Origin: Drosophila pseudoobscura
Taxonomy: Eukaryota; Arthropoda; Insecta; Diptera; Drosophilidae
Length of the DNA: 64,000 nucleotides
Assembly (NCBI RefSeq): GCF_009870125.1
Contig: NC_046683.1
Location: 682,001 to 746,000, forward strand
Direction: 5' to 3'
Shown here: piece by piece, positions 38,298 to 51,500 of the stretch
Layout of the letters: the number at the start of each line of letters is the position of its first letter
Numbering within the stretch: the stretch's first letter is position 1
The notes under the pieces: model-generated
Seen by the model: only the letters and a program-made list of their open reading frames with translations
Told to the model about the DNA's origin: nothing
Database searches by the model: none
Translations under genes and position numbers: made by a program

Positions 38298-41200
38298 CGC
38301 TTACCGTGTACCCCGAGTCATGGTCCCGGCTTAGTGGCAGTGTCGGGCAAATTGCATAACCAAATAACCAGATCCGGCGGCCGAGCTCTTTGGCTGTAAA
38401 TGTAATTTAATTTTTGTATTTTCGGCCGGGCACGTGTGCTATCCCCCAGAGTCAGCGGTGGAGTTATCGAAATGGTATTTGGATCCGTTATGAAGGAAGG
38501 AGTGTCCGAAAGGGGGCTAGTGAGGATGAACATGAATATGTCCGAGTACACGCAGTACATCCATATGTACAGTGAAAGGTCGACAGGGTTTCTGAATAAT
38601 GATGAGAAAAGCGGGTTCTAGTCGGAGTTTAAGGGGCTTCTACGATTCAGTTCGTAGAAGCGGAGTACAGTGAAGCAATCAATTTTATCTAGCAATCTAG
38701 CAGCTGAACATAGGAAACGCACTCGAGTTTAAATCGTTTAAACAAAAAGACGAAATCCACAAGATCCCACTCCCAATCCACAAGTAACCGCAATATTACG
38801 TACTGCTTAATCGAACCATCATTTATCTGGCTTGATTAAATGGGTCAAGTCAATGCTTCGAGAATCTCTACAGATGTTGCTCAGCTTAGGAACGACAGCT
38901 CCCTCGTACATCAATAAAGTTGTCCGACGAGTCATCGATGAAGTAATTTTTTGTTAGAAAACCCTCTGTGAGCGGTCCGCGTCTGTGTGAAGTAGGAGTG
39001 GTGCCACAGCCCAAACTCCCCAGCATCAATCTCTGGGACCTGGGACCTGGGGGCTAGGACCTGGGGCCATCAGCAACTCTGACACTTGGTAAGCAATAAA
39101 TACTTCATAAATTTCTTTCTATTCTTGTCCGGCAGTTGGCAGTTTTGTCGGAATGGCCTGGGAATTTTCGCCAACGGACCAGTTGTTGGTTATTGCCAGC
39201 CAGTTGGGGCACAGACGAACAGAGGGGGTTGGGGGACTGAGGGACTGGACGATTGGGGGATGCGGGGCTGGAAGCCGACACTGATCGTCCACGCCAAGAA
39301 AGGCGTACGTGACCCGACAAGCACGCTCTACTTGGTCAGTGGATGACTGTCAGTGCAGTTGACCATGATCTGATTGAAAGTCAAAATGGGCTTACGCCCT
39401 CAGCAAAACTTCTGCAAGGCATGGCTTGAATACCTGATGCCAGACAGGCAGTCCGGATTTCGGAATGCATTCAGGGCTGTCTCTCTCTATCTCAGTCATT
39501 CCTGGGGCCGGTTCGGATGAACTAATGCTCGTAGTAATCGAAATACAAGAATGATGTGTTGCCTGGACAGTTGTTGTTTGTGGAGGCGCTCATTATACGT
39601 TATAGTAGCGGTATTTGTCACGTACGGGCGCCACAACGAGCGCAAAGCAGCTAAGGAGGCTCAGGCTAGCGCGAAGCCCACCCTCATGGGACATTCCCCC
39701 TGCTGTTACGAAAGGTCATCCAATGAGACCAGGCCATGTGCTGTGCTCCCTGGGGCTGGAAGTACAAATTCAATCGATCAAATCCTTCCACCCTCCCCAT
39801 TTACTGCTCAGCCAAGCCTCGTTGTTGGCTTGATTCCGCATGCAGTTGGGTGGCTACTCAAAGCCAACTGCAATTATCCATTCTCCATCAGTAGTAGGTA
39901 CTATCAGCAATTACACATTGGTCAGTGGTGGGCCACTGCGCCGTGGGGTAGAAAATCATGAGTGATTGGTTCGCCAGACAAGTTTCGAACCTGGAAGGGA
40001 CTTCCTTGCTACAAGGATCGCAGTTTGCTTGCTGCGATATGTGGTACATCAATCAGAGCCGCCTCAGTTCCTTCTCCTTGGTGGTGCCTCGACACGACCA
40101 TCCACCGCAGTGGTTGCGTTGGTTGATTGCGTGCGATTCATTTGTTGTCCTCCGAATGGAAATTGATTTATCCTGACCGATACAGCAGTGCTGGCATGTT
40201 CGGACTGCCCGCCCACTACCCACTCCCTTCGCATTCCATCGATCCGTGGAATTCTGTGGAATCCTGTGTCCTGTACGAGCTCGGAAACAGTCAAACATTC
40301 TACCTCCCAGGGCCATTTGTAGCTCGGCCGCCATTATTAATTATTACCCAGTATTTCTTTCCGCAAAGTATACCCATTCGTCTGGAAAGACGCAATCAAC
40401 TTATAATTTTATTATATAAATGGAAAATAATAACTGAACTCATATGTAGAAGGACATTTGAGGTAAGTGATATTTTGATATTGAGGTGGTATTTTGAGGA
40501 AAATTTGTATTTTCAATTAAATTTCAATATAAATCTGAAAACGATTTTTGTGTCATATTTTGTATTATAAAAATACTTAGTTCTTAGGATTCCTGATTCT
40601 TCTCAGTGTTTTGGTGAGTGGGTGGTATTCATGTAAAAGTTCCGTAGAAGTGTTAGACTTCGAGTAGCAGGTATTTTAAAGTCGTTTTCAATTAATTAAG
40701 GTTTGTGGCATCGGCCTAGCTCGAGTCCCCCTCTAGCTAACAGCGTTCCCTCACACATGGCCCCCCCATGTCATGTGAGGGTGCTGCAAATGGTAGGCTT
40801 CAGGTCTTCAGTCTCTGTGCCTGACAGCTCAGTGACGGCCAGACCAGGCCAGGCCAGAGCAGGGCTGGGCAGGATGGCTAGTTGCTCTGGCTCGCTGGTT
40901 ACGGAGCTGGAGCTCATCGCATGCTGCAACGAAATTAATTCCCAGCTCATTAGCTGCAAATGGCCAGCCTATGTAGGGGGTTCAGGGGGGTACAGGACTG
41001 CTGTAATCTCCTGCAATTCCTGACGAGCTGCCAAGCCAAGTCCTGTGGTCATTTGCTTGCCTTGTGTCCAACACCCACCCATGTATACAAGCATAGCTGT
41101 ATAGCTGTCTACCTGTATGGGGTACCATTATTCCGTCTGAGGCCATCTCTGAGCTAATGACGACGCAAAGTCAATCTGGCAGGTAATCAATTAGCTTCTG

Positions 41201-41951
41201 AGCTCGACTTCGGCACCGGCTCCGGCTCCAGCTCCGGCTCCGGCTCAGGGTTCGTGTTCCTTCTACGGTTTCTGATGGGGCGGGGTGTTTTCGGGGCATG
41301 CAAAGGTCGTCTCTGGTGATTATTAAGTGAATTCGGTGTGTGGTTTCTTTGATTTTATTTTAATTTATTTGCATAAAAACATTTAGAGACGACCATATTG
41401 ATATTAGAATACTCGTAATTGCAATTGTCAAGTTCGTTGAAGTGTACAGGAGCAAAAGAATTCACATATCTCTTATATAATATGTATTTGTGTCTGTCTG
41501 TGTGGGTGAGGTGGGTGGTTGGGTTGTTGGGTGGTTAGGTGTGTGTGTGCATGTATGTATATGTTCCTTGCAGGTTGCACTTATTTTAGAATATTAATTA
41601 CATTTAATGCATTTTCAGCTACAATCAACTACTTAGAATTGAATTTCACATTTATTTGAACGAAAGAAACGTTGTTGTTTGTGTTTTTGTTTGGTTTTGT
41701 TTTGCTGTTGATTGACCCTAGAGCGGGCACCCATCCAACTGTGATTTATCTATGCATGAATCTTTATATGTATCTAAATATTTATGTTTATGTTTACCCT
41801 GTAATATCAGCCTGCGACCAGCCTTGCCCCACCCCCCATGGGAGGTCGGAGGTTGGAGGTTGGTTACATGTCAAATGCATGCTTCAGTGAAACCTGGCTG
41901 TGCGTGACAATAAGTAAAAGTGTTCGCTCTCGGCGGAAGGGGTACGGGAAA

Positions 41952-41980
41952 CGGTTAACGGTTAACGGTTAACGGTTAAC
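41952..41980. repeat. CGGTTAA heptamer array
   Basis: Four perfect copies of the heptamer CGGTTAA plus one base. Each unit contains the palindrome GTTAAC. Confidence 0.93.
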
Positions 41981-42068
41981 AGGAAAAGGGGTAAGAGTAA
42001 TACCTTTAGTGGCTAAATAGGACAATTTAACAACGCTGTATTACCCTTGGGCCCTGTATTTCCTTTGA

Positions 42069-42074
42069 TTTATT
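42069..42074 (-). terminator. Candidate poly(A) signal of the receptor gene
   Basis: AATAAA on the minus strand, about 490 bases after the receptor stop codon and next to a TTGA tandem tract at 42073-42091. Further AATAAA hexamers on the same strand lie at 41651-41656 and near 41350, so a longer 3' UTR is equally possible. Confidence 0.4.
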
Positions 42075-42563
42075 GATTGATTGATTGATTGCATACACAC
42101 CCATACGAAATACATTTATGAATGTATAGGAAAACGTGTAGCAGGTGTAAGCAGGGGTTAAGTCTAACAATTCACATTTAACAACTCGAATGATAGTAAC
42201 TCTAGATTCACATTTAAAACATTAGTTGCACATATTGTATGCATATTTAGTAACAGCGGGAAGGGAGGGGACGCCCATACGTAGAAAAGATAACTAGCAT
42301 ACCCACTCTTTAGGTAGGTTCATCCATCCACCCATCCACCCATCCGTCTATCCACGCACATTTACATTCACAACGCGGTAGAGTCGTTGACAACCACAGT
42401 TCCTTTAGTTTAAGTTTCAGTTTCGTTCACATTGCATCATCACATATTTTGCTGCCTGTTGGGTGGACACCTCGTAGGGACATACTCGTTCTCGCTCCTA
42501 CAGCGACTCCGTCTCCATTACCTTTAACTGGCGCCGCTCGGACTCCCTGCCACGAGCGGCGGC

Positions 42564-45500
42564 TCAGAGGCGTGGACTCTCCAGAATGGTGTGGCTGGAC
42601 ATGACCGAATTGGCCAGGGCAATCGAGTTTCCGGCCACGGACAGGTTGGTCTCGTTCTTGGAACGTCGCCGCCAGAAGCATAGGCGGCCCCCATCGCACA
42701 TCCGCACCTTGAAGGTGTCCACGAAGGCGCGTCGGAAGCTGGCGTTCATGAAGCAGTAGGTGATCGGGTTGCAACAGCTGGATGAGTAGGCCAACAGTTG
42801 CAGGAAGCTGATGGCCGTGTAGTCCACATACTCGTACACCACAGGTCCGATCAGCATCGTCATCGTGTTGATCACGTACAGCGGCGTCCAGCAGATGAAG
42901 AACTCCAGGACCAGCACGAACAACATCTTCACTACCCGCTTCTTACTCTCCAGGCTCTTGCTCTCGTTCGAGCGGCGTGGCACGATGCTAAAGGTAAAGG
43001 GGTACATTCAAATTGGTTAATGCGGCTAATGCAGCTCAAGAGGATGCAGGGGAGGATGACTTACCTTCGCAGCCCCGCTTCTGTGATGCGCAGGCTGGGC
43101 TGCGACAGGGATTTGCGCCGCGACTCGTTGTCATTGCCCATGCCCATGCAGATCTGCTGGTGCTGCAACTGATGCCGCAGCCGTTGGGCCCGACTGCAAC
43201 AGTCGCCTCCGCCACCGCCACCGCCCCCGCCTCCGCCGCCGGCACAACCGTTTATCGGCGGGAGCTGAGAGTGGTGCTGCTGCTGCTGCTGCCGCAGGGA
43301 CTTCACGGATGCACTGCGCATGCAGTAGAGATGCCTGCGCCCTTCGCAGGCGCCCCCAAGGAGCTTCCTCTTGCTGCCGCCATGGGAGTAGCTGTCCGCT
43401 GCGGAAGAATCAGATTTGAAGAATATAGAATATACCCGTATAGTTAACTGCCTAAATCACTTACACAAAGTGTATGCCTATTTTATGTACCTACAGTACA
43501 TCAATCACAGCACTTAATGAATGAATATAGTCGGAGAACCTAGCATGCGGTTCTCCAGCACGCAACCAAAATGCGAAGACACTGAACATGCAATCAGTGC
43601 AGTCACGATGCAATCCCACAATCCGACAATCCGGCAATCCGGCAATCTGGTGCTTGAAGCGAACACGTATAAGCACTTCGAGGCTCGGCTGAGTGTTCAT
43701 TCCCATCTGGAATCGATTCGATGCTGCTGCTTCTGCTACTCCTGTTACTGCTTCTGCTTTTCTTTTTGGGGACCCTGTGGCGACGACTGGCCGGGTCAAA
43801 CAGCCACTGGCGACGCCGCGTAGTGTCCGGTCCCCAAGGCTGCCCGCTGGTGGGCAACATGGCCAGCTTTGCTCTGGGTCAGCGGTCATATGGCGAGGTC
43901 TACGAACAAATATACAGGTGAGCAGCAGCGGCGTCGAGTGACTCAATCAACCTTAGCCGTAATCTGATCAGACAGCATCCAGAACTGCGCTACGTGGGCT
44001 TCTATCGTCTGTTCAATGAGCCCGCCATACTGGTGAGGGACCAACGGCTGGTGCGCGAAGTCCTCGTTGGAAGCAGCTTTCTGAACTGTGCCGACAACGC
44101 CGTTAATGTGGACGCCCAACGCGATGTCCTTGCCACCTGCAATCCGTTTATTGCCAGCGGCGATCGCTGGCGGATACTGCGCGCCGACCTGGTGCCCCTC
44201 TTCACTCCCAGCCGGTTGCGTCAGACGCTCCCCCACGTAGCTGCAGCTTGCCAGCAATTGCAGGAGTTTGTCGGAAGGCGTCTGACCGGCGAGCGCTTCG
44301 AGGCGAAGGCGCTGGCCACCCGGTACACGCTCCAGGTGATTGCCTCGGCCGTCTTTGGCCTGGATGCCCATTGCCTGTGCTATGACGAAGATCAGGAGAA
44401 AGGAAGCCAGTGGCTGCAGAGACTGCTGCCGCTCTTTCAACCCAGTGCGTGGAGCCTGCTCGAAACCATTGCACTGTTGCACTCGTCGCGCCTCGCGAAC
44501 ATTCTGCAACATCGGTGGGTAAGGACATAAATCTTGTGTTCATTCAGCTAGTAGTTTGGAGATGTTATTTGAGGGGGCACACTCACGGCTTAGCTCTACG
44601 CCTTCAACATTTCAGCTACGTGCCTCTTTCGCTGCAGGACTGGCTTTGTGCTCTGGTGCGTGCCAGGAGCGGAGCCAACAACTTTCTGCACTGGCTTGGG
44701 GACAAGCAGGGAGAACAAGGAGACCTGGCGGGACACGCCACCACCCTGCTGCTCGAGGGGTACGAGACTTCGGCCATGCTCCTCGCATTTGCCCTCTACG
44801 AATTGTCTCGCAACGAGTCCGCTCAGCGTCGTGTGCAGACGGAGCTGGAGGAGGTGGCACAGCGGCATGGCGGTCTTCTCGTGGGGCACGCCGCGCTGGC
44901 GGAGCTGAGGTATGCGGAAGCTGCCCTCCTTGAGACACTGCGCCTTCACCCGGCCATGCAGGCACTCCAAAAGCGCTGCACCAAATCCTTTACCTTGCCA
45001 CCACAAAGGTCGGACACGGACACGGCTGTTGGAAGTCATGGCAGCATTCAGGTTGCCTTGGGTACGGTCTTGGTGCTCCCAGTCCAGGCCATACATATGT
45101 AAGTCTCTCAACCCACAAGCAGCTCCAATCTAGATATTTGTACAGCAATCTTTCGTATTTTTAGGGACCCGAATCTCTATTCCGATCCGCTAAAGTTCCA
45201 GCCAGAGCGCTTTATGGACACGTCTCCGATGGGCTGCCGTTTCCTCGGCTTCGGGGCCGGACCTCGTATGTGCCCGGGTATGCGGCTGGGACTGGCCCAG
45301 ACAAAGGCGGCACTGGTTACCCTGCTCCGGGACTACTCCTTCTCTCTCGCAGATCAAGCTCAAGATCCGGTGCAGGTCTCGCCGCTCACCTTCCTGACGG
45401 CCAGTAAGCACGGAATTTGGCTGCAGCTCCAAAAGCGATAGCGCCGCGCCGCGTAACTTCTTCTTCTTTTTGTCTGTCCTTCTTCCAATTAAATAAATCA

Positions 45501-48500
45501 ATCTCTAGGAAATCATTGGCGGATCAGCTGGGTTGGCCGAAAAAGAGTGTTTGTGCATCGACCCCAAAACTTATACTAACGCCAGCCTGAAGTGGGGCAC
45601 AAATGAGCTTGAGCGCGCAGTGGCAAGCAATACACGGCTGGCTCTAATTACATGGCACTAGGATATGCAAATTGCCAGCTCGGATCTGGTGGCGGAGGGG
45701 GGGCATCTGCCGATGCACATACTGACTCGCGGGACGGGCCCAGGCCATGGCAATTTACGGCACGAAATTATCAAGGCAGTGCCCGTAAACGAAGCGAAAA
45801 GATTAAAAATTAAATCAAATTTATTGTCACATGCCATTCGCCAAGTATGTGAAAATGTGCAACCCCTAAATTTGGATGCCCAGCAGCGGGATGAAGGCCC
45901 TTAACGAGCGCTTAAATGCTGTCTCCTGCATAATTTACGGCACTTAACTTGACCCTTTATATTTGGGACGGAGAACGGAGGAAGGAGACCGAGGCGATGG
46001 TAGCTTCTCGATTGTAAAGGTCCTGGTTCCGTCCCGTCCCGAGCAGGAAGAGGAGGTCAACCACCTAAGCAGGATACGAGTAAGAGCAGAGCCAGCAGCA
46101 CTGAAACGACCTCAACCGACTGTCCTCTGTCCTGTGTCTCATGTGCTGCGATAATTCATTCTAATTCCGAGGGAGGACACGGCTCCGAAATAGAAGTAAG
46201 GTCCTATGCTAATGCGCAATTTTCATTTTCCATCCTTGGAACCCACATACAGAGACTTTATCGAGTCTGGCCTGCTATTCCTTGAGGACTCAACATGGAA
46301 CCCCTTCATGCAAATGAGCCCCTGTGGGAGGTTGCTACCATCACGTGCCCAAAACGCGCTTGATGGCTGGAGCCCCAAGCCTTTAGATCTCTAAGATGTT
46401 AATTGGACAGTTGTGGGGCGGCGATGTACAGGAGCTGGTAATATTTGATGACGACAGCTCGTTGTACGCTGTGCAACAAGTTTGCCCAAATTTCTCCAGA
46501 GAATCGTTGACTGGAATCTCGGGAGATTTACTGTACCGGCGGAGCATTCACATCAATTCACGTGTGCACTCATAGAACACGTCGCGTCAGTTACAATTCA
46601 ATAAAGTGTGGTCGGTATATACTCGACTTTGCTGAATACATTGTAATACATGGAAATGGAAAGAACGCTGTGTGGGTTGGGTTGGTTGGGTGTTCAAGGG
46701 GAAACGAATTAAAGCCGAATTGGAGGAATCGATTTTCTGGAGTATCGGTGCTTTTTCTTCAAGCACAATCATCGGATTATGCTTATTTGCATTGAGAGAA
46801 GCAGCGGCACAAATCCCAGACAGCCAGCATCAGCCATCACCGATGGGGAAGCGCTCTTTAATCTGTCAAAGTGAATGTAAATGAATGTCGAAATGCTCGA
46901 AGCCTTCGCCCGGTTATTGCCTCTGCACGCATTCTTGGCAACACTTCTCTAAAACTTCTTCTCTCTTCTCGCCTCGACACTTCAGCAGCCCCTCTCTCTT
47001 TATATCTGGCTCATTCACACTCATCCCGTTATGGCTGCCTCGGGCCCCAACGCCATTTCGGCTCTGCTATCGCATCCACTGGGGGATGTGATGGGAACGC
47101 ATTTCGTGCGTGGCAAACTTTGCATGTAAATTGTGTGTGACGCAGGCTGGGGGCAGAGACTAATCCCGAATGGCATCCTGCCGGGAACAGTTCCCACTAA
47201 TTTAAGTTTGACTTGCGGCATGGCACGGCACCTCTGCTGCAATCTTTGAACGCTTTGTCACTCACCGTAGTAGTACTGGGGAGTGCCGAACTGCTGCTGC
47301 TGCTGCTGGATCCCTGTTTCCAGGGACTGGCTGTGGCTGCCATTGGAGCGCCTCTGGCTGCTGCCGGCCGGACCGGGGCCGGGCACTTCAGGTCCACTGC
47401 TGCCGAAGTTCATGGCCCGCTCGTTCCGCATGCTCACGTATAGGGTGCGGGTGATGAACAGATAGGTGAAGCTCAGCGCCAGCAAGGGAAGGACGAGGAG
47501 GGCCAGGTCCAGGAACAGGTTGTAAGCCCGCTCGTAGTTCAGGCTGTCGGCGGGCCACTGCTCGCGGCATTTGCGTAGCCCTGAAAGAACAATCAGTCAG
47601 GTCAGTGCCATGCGGTTCATTGCTGTTGGTTTTTGGCTCTTGGTTCTTGGCTCTTTTGGCCCTGGCTGTGGCGAGACACTCACCTGGGCGACTGGTCGGC
47701 ATCAGCTGGCTGAAGAGCGCTATGGGGGTCATGCAGAGCAGGCTGCCCAGCCAGATGATGGCGATAATTTTGTTGGCGTGGTTGATCGTTTGCCAAGTCC
47801 GCGACCTCAGCGGATGGCAGATGGCGTAGTAGCGCTCGCAGGATATGGCCACCAGGGTCCACGAGGATACGGCCACAGAGGCGGCTGCAAAGAAGCGGAA
47901 ATGAACAATTACTTGAGCGAGAAACTTTATTTGATAAAATCATGGGCCCTCCCTCGTGTTTCGAATAATTATTTATCTGTTTTATGGGCATCCATCTGTA
48001 AAGTTTTCACTTTTATGCCGCTCATTTTCGGGATATTGATGACATTTCCGAATAGGCATGCGACCACCATCCTCCGTTCCCCCCATTAAGTTTTATTCGC
48101 TGAATATTTGGCAATTGTCACGCTTGGCCCGGGCTTTCAATGAATAAAGGACCCAACGCCATTCAACGCAAACGGAGGAATAATTAAAATGTTAATGTCT
48201 TTTTCGGTTTTGGTTTTGGATTTGGTTTCTACTTGTGCCCCGAAGCTCGCCCTAGAGGATTCTGATGCTGATGTTGGCGGCACTGATACCTAAAGCGGAG
48301 CATGCCGGCGGCTTCTCTAATGAACCCACGGAAGAAGAAAGGCATTTAATCAAAGTGGCAACTGTTGTCGCAATGGCAGCCCCCAGTCCGCAGTCCCCAG
48401 CCCCCAGCCCCCAGCTCCCAGTCCCCCTTCCATTTCCATAACCGAGCTTAAAGCGGATGTGACTCCCGCTTACGCCAATATCCCAATGCTAATCCGAGTA

Positions 48501-51500
48501 CCAGCAGTCCCAAAGCTACGAGTATTCGCCATCAGCATCAAGAAGGAGCATAATAAAAGCCAACGCCAACACAGCTCGCATAGCTCTGCTCTGCGAATGG
48601 GTTTCGTTTCGTCGTAGCCCAGGGATGGGATGATGAAACAGGCCAAGCTCATTAACCAAATTAAATTTAGCTCTGTCGCAGTCGCTTGGCTGCGGGTCCA
48701 CGGGGTCCACGGACAGCACACCCTTTTACGCATACCCGTACCCACCGTACCCGTACGGACATCATCAGAATATGCGGCTCAGTGCTCAGAGGCCGAAACA
48801 AAAATGGCAATTTTATGGAAATTTTGAAAATAGAATCTAGACCAAACCGAGAACCAAAGCGTGCGGGAACGGAACGGAACGGAACAATGAAATGAATGAA
48901 GCAAAATAGCCCCCTGCTCGCAGAAGAGGGCCAAGTGCCCCACCTATTTACTATGTACTATGGGCAAAATTTCGGTTCTTTCGGTTTTTAATCTAGATTT
49001 TAACTTCAAGTTAAATTTTAAAATGTAGGTATTATTTTTTGTAATTTTTTTTTTAACTATTTTGATAGTAGGGGTAATAGGGTCCGTCCTATAGTTCTAT
49101 AATCTAATCTATAATCTTCAAACTATACGAAACTATATATGTATATTAAAAGGTATTCTCTGAGAGAACTCCCATAAATTTTTTATGTTGGATCATACTG
49201 TTATAAAACACATCGGTCTATCAGACAATAAAACTATTGCAAACACTTTGACCGTTAGTAAATAATTTAAAAATTCTGAACAACAAAAACAGACGAACAA
49301 AAAAGGACATTATTGCCCATAGTGCAATGGCGGAATGGGAAATTGAAAAACATTGTTGAGGAGCACTCGACGCTGGTCATAAATACGAGTACCATGTCGT
49401 ACGAGTATGTCGGTTTCCTGATTGAATGAACGTCAATAAGAGTCGAGAGCATTGACTTGGACATATGTAACTAATATTTGGGTAAAATATCCTGCAGTGC
49501 CGCTGCTCAGCAATTGGTATGCTTTCCCCGCCAATTCGCATTCCCTTTCATGACACATAAATCGCACAAGTCGCCGTTTACCTGCCAAAAATTCCTCTTT
49601 TGCTCTTTTTATTTTACTTTTTTTTTCTGTTTCTGTTGTCGCAGCCACAAAATAGGCAAAAACCAGAGGAGCCAGGCAAAGTGCTTATGAGAGTTCGAGT
49701 ATGTCAGCTGCAGAGGAATCCACGAGTCTGAGCTTTGATTTGCAGATTGAGGTCTGGCCATCGGTAGAGCCTCCATGAAGAGCCTCCTCTGCGCCCCAGT
49801 GTATCAGGCTTTGTGGATTCCGTTCCCATTCCCCATTCCGTTCAAAGCAAACCCTGGCAGCCCGAAATTGTATGCTCAGCGTGTTCAGGTGCTCAGGTGC
49901 TCAGGTGTTCAAATCCATCTTGGGTCAGCAAATCACAATTCTCCGACAGAGTCGCACAGCTTTGTTTTCCCTTGTGGTTGCCCCTCGACTTTTTGGTCCA
50001 CGCTCCATGCTACATGGACAAACTTCAAATGAGTTTTTCGTGCAGAAAAATATATGTACTCGTAAATATGTACATAGCTTCAGCTTCACATGTGTGTTTG
50101 TCGCACATTGTGTGAGTATCGCATTGGAAATTGTCGAAAATGTATTCCGTGTGCTCCGTTTTCTCACCGTAAGTCTAACAATTAAGGCATTTTGTTGCAA
50201 ACGAATACGAGCCTGGGGTGAGAGCTGTCCGACTTTGTAATTGTATCTTTCATAATGTATTGCATTTGTGTCCTCAGTTTTGACTCCCGCAGGCAATCCA
50301 AGCTGCACAAACACATGCGTACTCTCTGTCTGCCACCTTTGACATTTTTAATGCTGCAAGCAATCCAATCCCCCATCCACTTAAATCCAATTAAATTAAC
50401 AGCCACACCCCCGTCTAAAAATCCAATTGAAACTGCAGGCCGTCTTCGGAATTATATTTCGAACCATCGCCCACGGAGTGGGAGATGCAGCCTTGCTTTA
50501 AACGGATATTTCATAGAGAATAAATTTGTTTCACGGTTTTCATGGCTTCTTATTGTGCTGTGGGTCAGCGTGCCGGCGATGAATCCCGTTTGGCAGCTAT
50601 GCAATTTGGTGGGCTTCAGCAGCAGCCCGACCAGGAGGTGAATGCTGCTACTCCTGTTGCTCCAGTTGTTCCAGTTGCTTCTGTTGCTGTTTGTTTTTGA
50701 TCTCTTTCAGATTTCTGCACTCTCGACGGCTGTGGGGTCAATTTTCCAATTCAAAAGTGGCATCTAATTAAGCCGGAAACCGCAAAAGTAGAACCAACAA
50801 GCCGTCTACTGCCAAGACCCCAGGGATGCGCACCAAACGGACTGGACTGGACTGGATTGGAGTCCAATTTCTTGCGGATGGGCAGAGGTCTGGGTCTGAC
50901 GGACAGCTGCAACTCACTTGCCGAAGAACGGTGGCTGCTTGTGAAACTCGTGCCTCGGGGCAACAGTACATGAAGATGCTGACCCATCTCTGGTGCTGGG
51001 AAGAAAAGTTTCTGAACCGCATCTAAATAAGATAGAGCATCGAGTGCGGTCGTTCAAAGAAAGCCATGCCCTGAATGAGTGCACGACAGAGCAGAGCTTC
51101 TTATTTGGGATTCCGGATTGCGAAACCAAAGGAATAATTTGAGTGGCAATCGAAAATCGGCCAGACTATACCGGAGTCGGAGTCGGAGTCGGAATCGGAA
51201 TCGGTGTATGGATTATAATTGCTTTAGATCCCACCTGATGTTTCCCAGCTGACTGCTGTTCTGGCGGACTGAATTTCGAAACGAATCCCAACAGCAAATA
51301 AGCGCAAACATGGAAGGGAGAGCAGTGTGTTGGGCTACTCGCTGCAGGTATCAGCAAACGTGCTACCGCAAAGCGTGCTGTGGCTGGCAGCATCATTTGC
51401 GTAGTCATAATTCCTTGCCACATGTTTGTGTCCGTTTTTATGAGCAGTGAACATCAGCAGTAAACATCAGCAGTAAACACATGATAACTATAAATAAGCT

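Larger units (their letters stand above)
25514..42563. other. Intergenic region between Cyp18a1 and the sulfakinin receptor gene
   Basis: This 17-kb stretch separates the 5' end of Cyp18a1 from the 3' end of the receptor gene. It has no reading frame that looks like a protein family I know. It is repeat-rich: GATCCGATC units at 27065-27120, AGAGTC units at 28100-28160, GGTGTC at 31847-31872, CAT at 34021-34049 and ATGCCC at 38261-38296. The segment from about 36930 to 38100 differs in having almost no simple repeats. Regulatory elements for Cyp18a1 are likely at its left end but cannot be marked with confidence. Confidence 0.6.
43399..47265 (-). other. Receptor intron holding a nested P450 gene
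   Basis: This 3.9-kb intron lies between the TM5 exon and the third-loop exon. The Cyp308a1-like gene occupies 43721-45441 on the opposite strand. The remainder, 45500-47265, shows no gene. Confidence 0.85.

Noticed and set aside
42427..42774. Minus-strand open frame overlapping the receptor's last exon
   Set aside because: Out-of-frame shadow of the TM7 and tail coding sequence.
43013..43447. Plus-strand open frame over the receptor third-loop exon
   Set aside because: Antisense shadow of repeat-rich coding sequence.
44515..44524. Alternative GTAAGG donor at 44519 for the nested P450
   Set aside because: It would leave phase 0 and break the frame into the next exon. The GTGGGT donor at 44515 keeps the P450 frame and joins an Arg codon.
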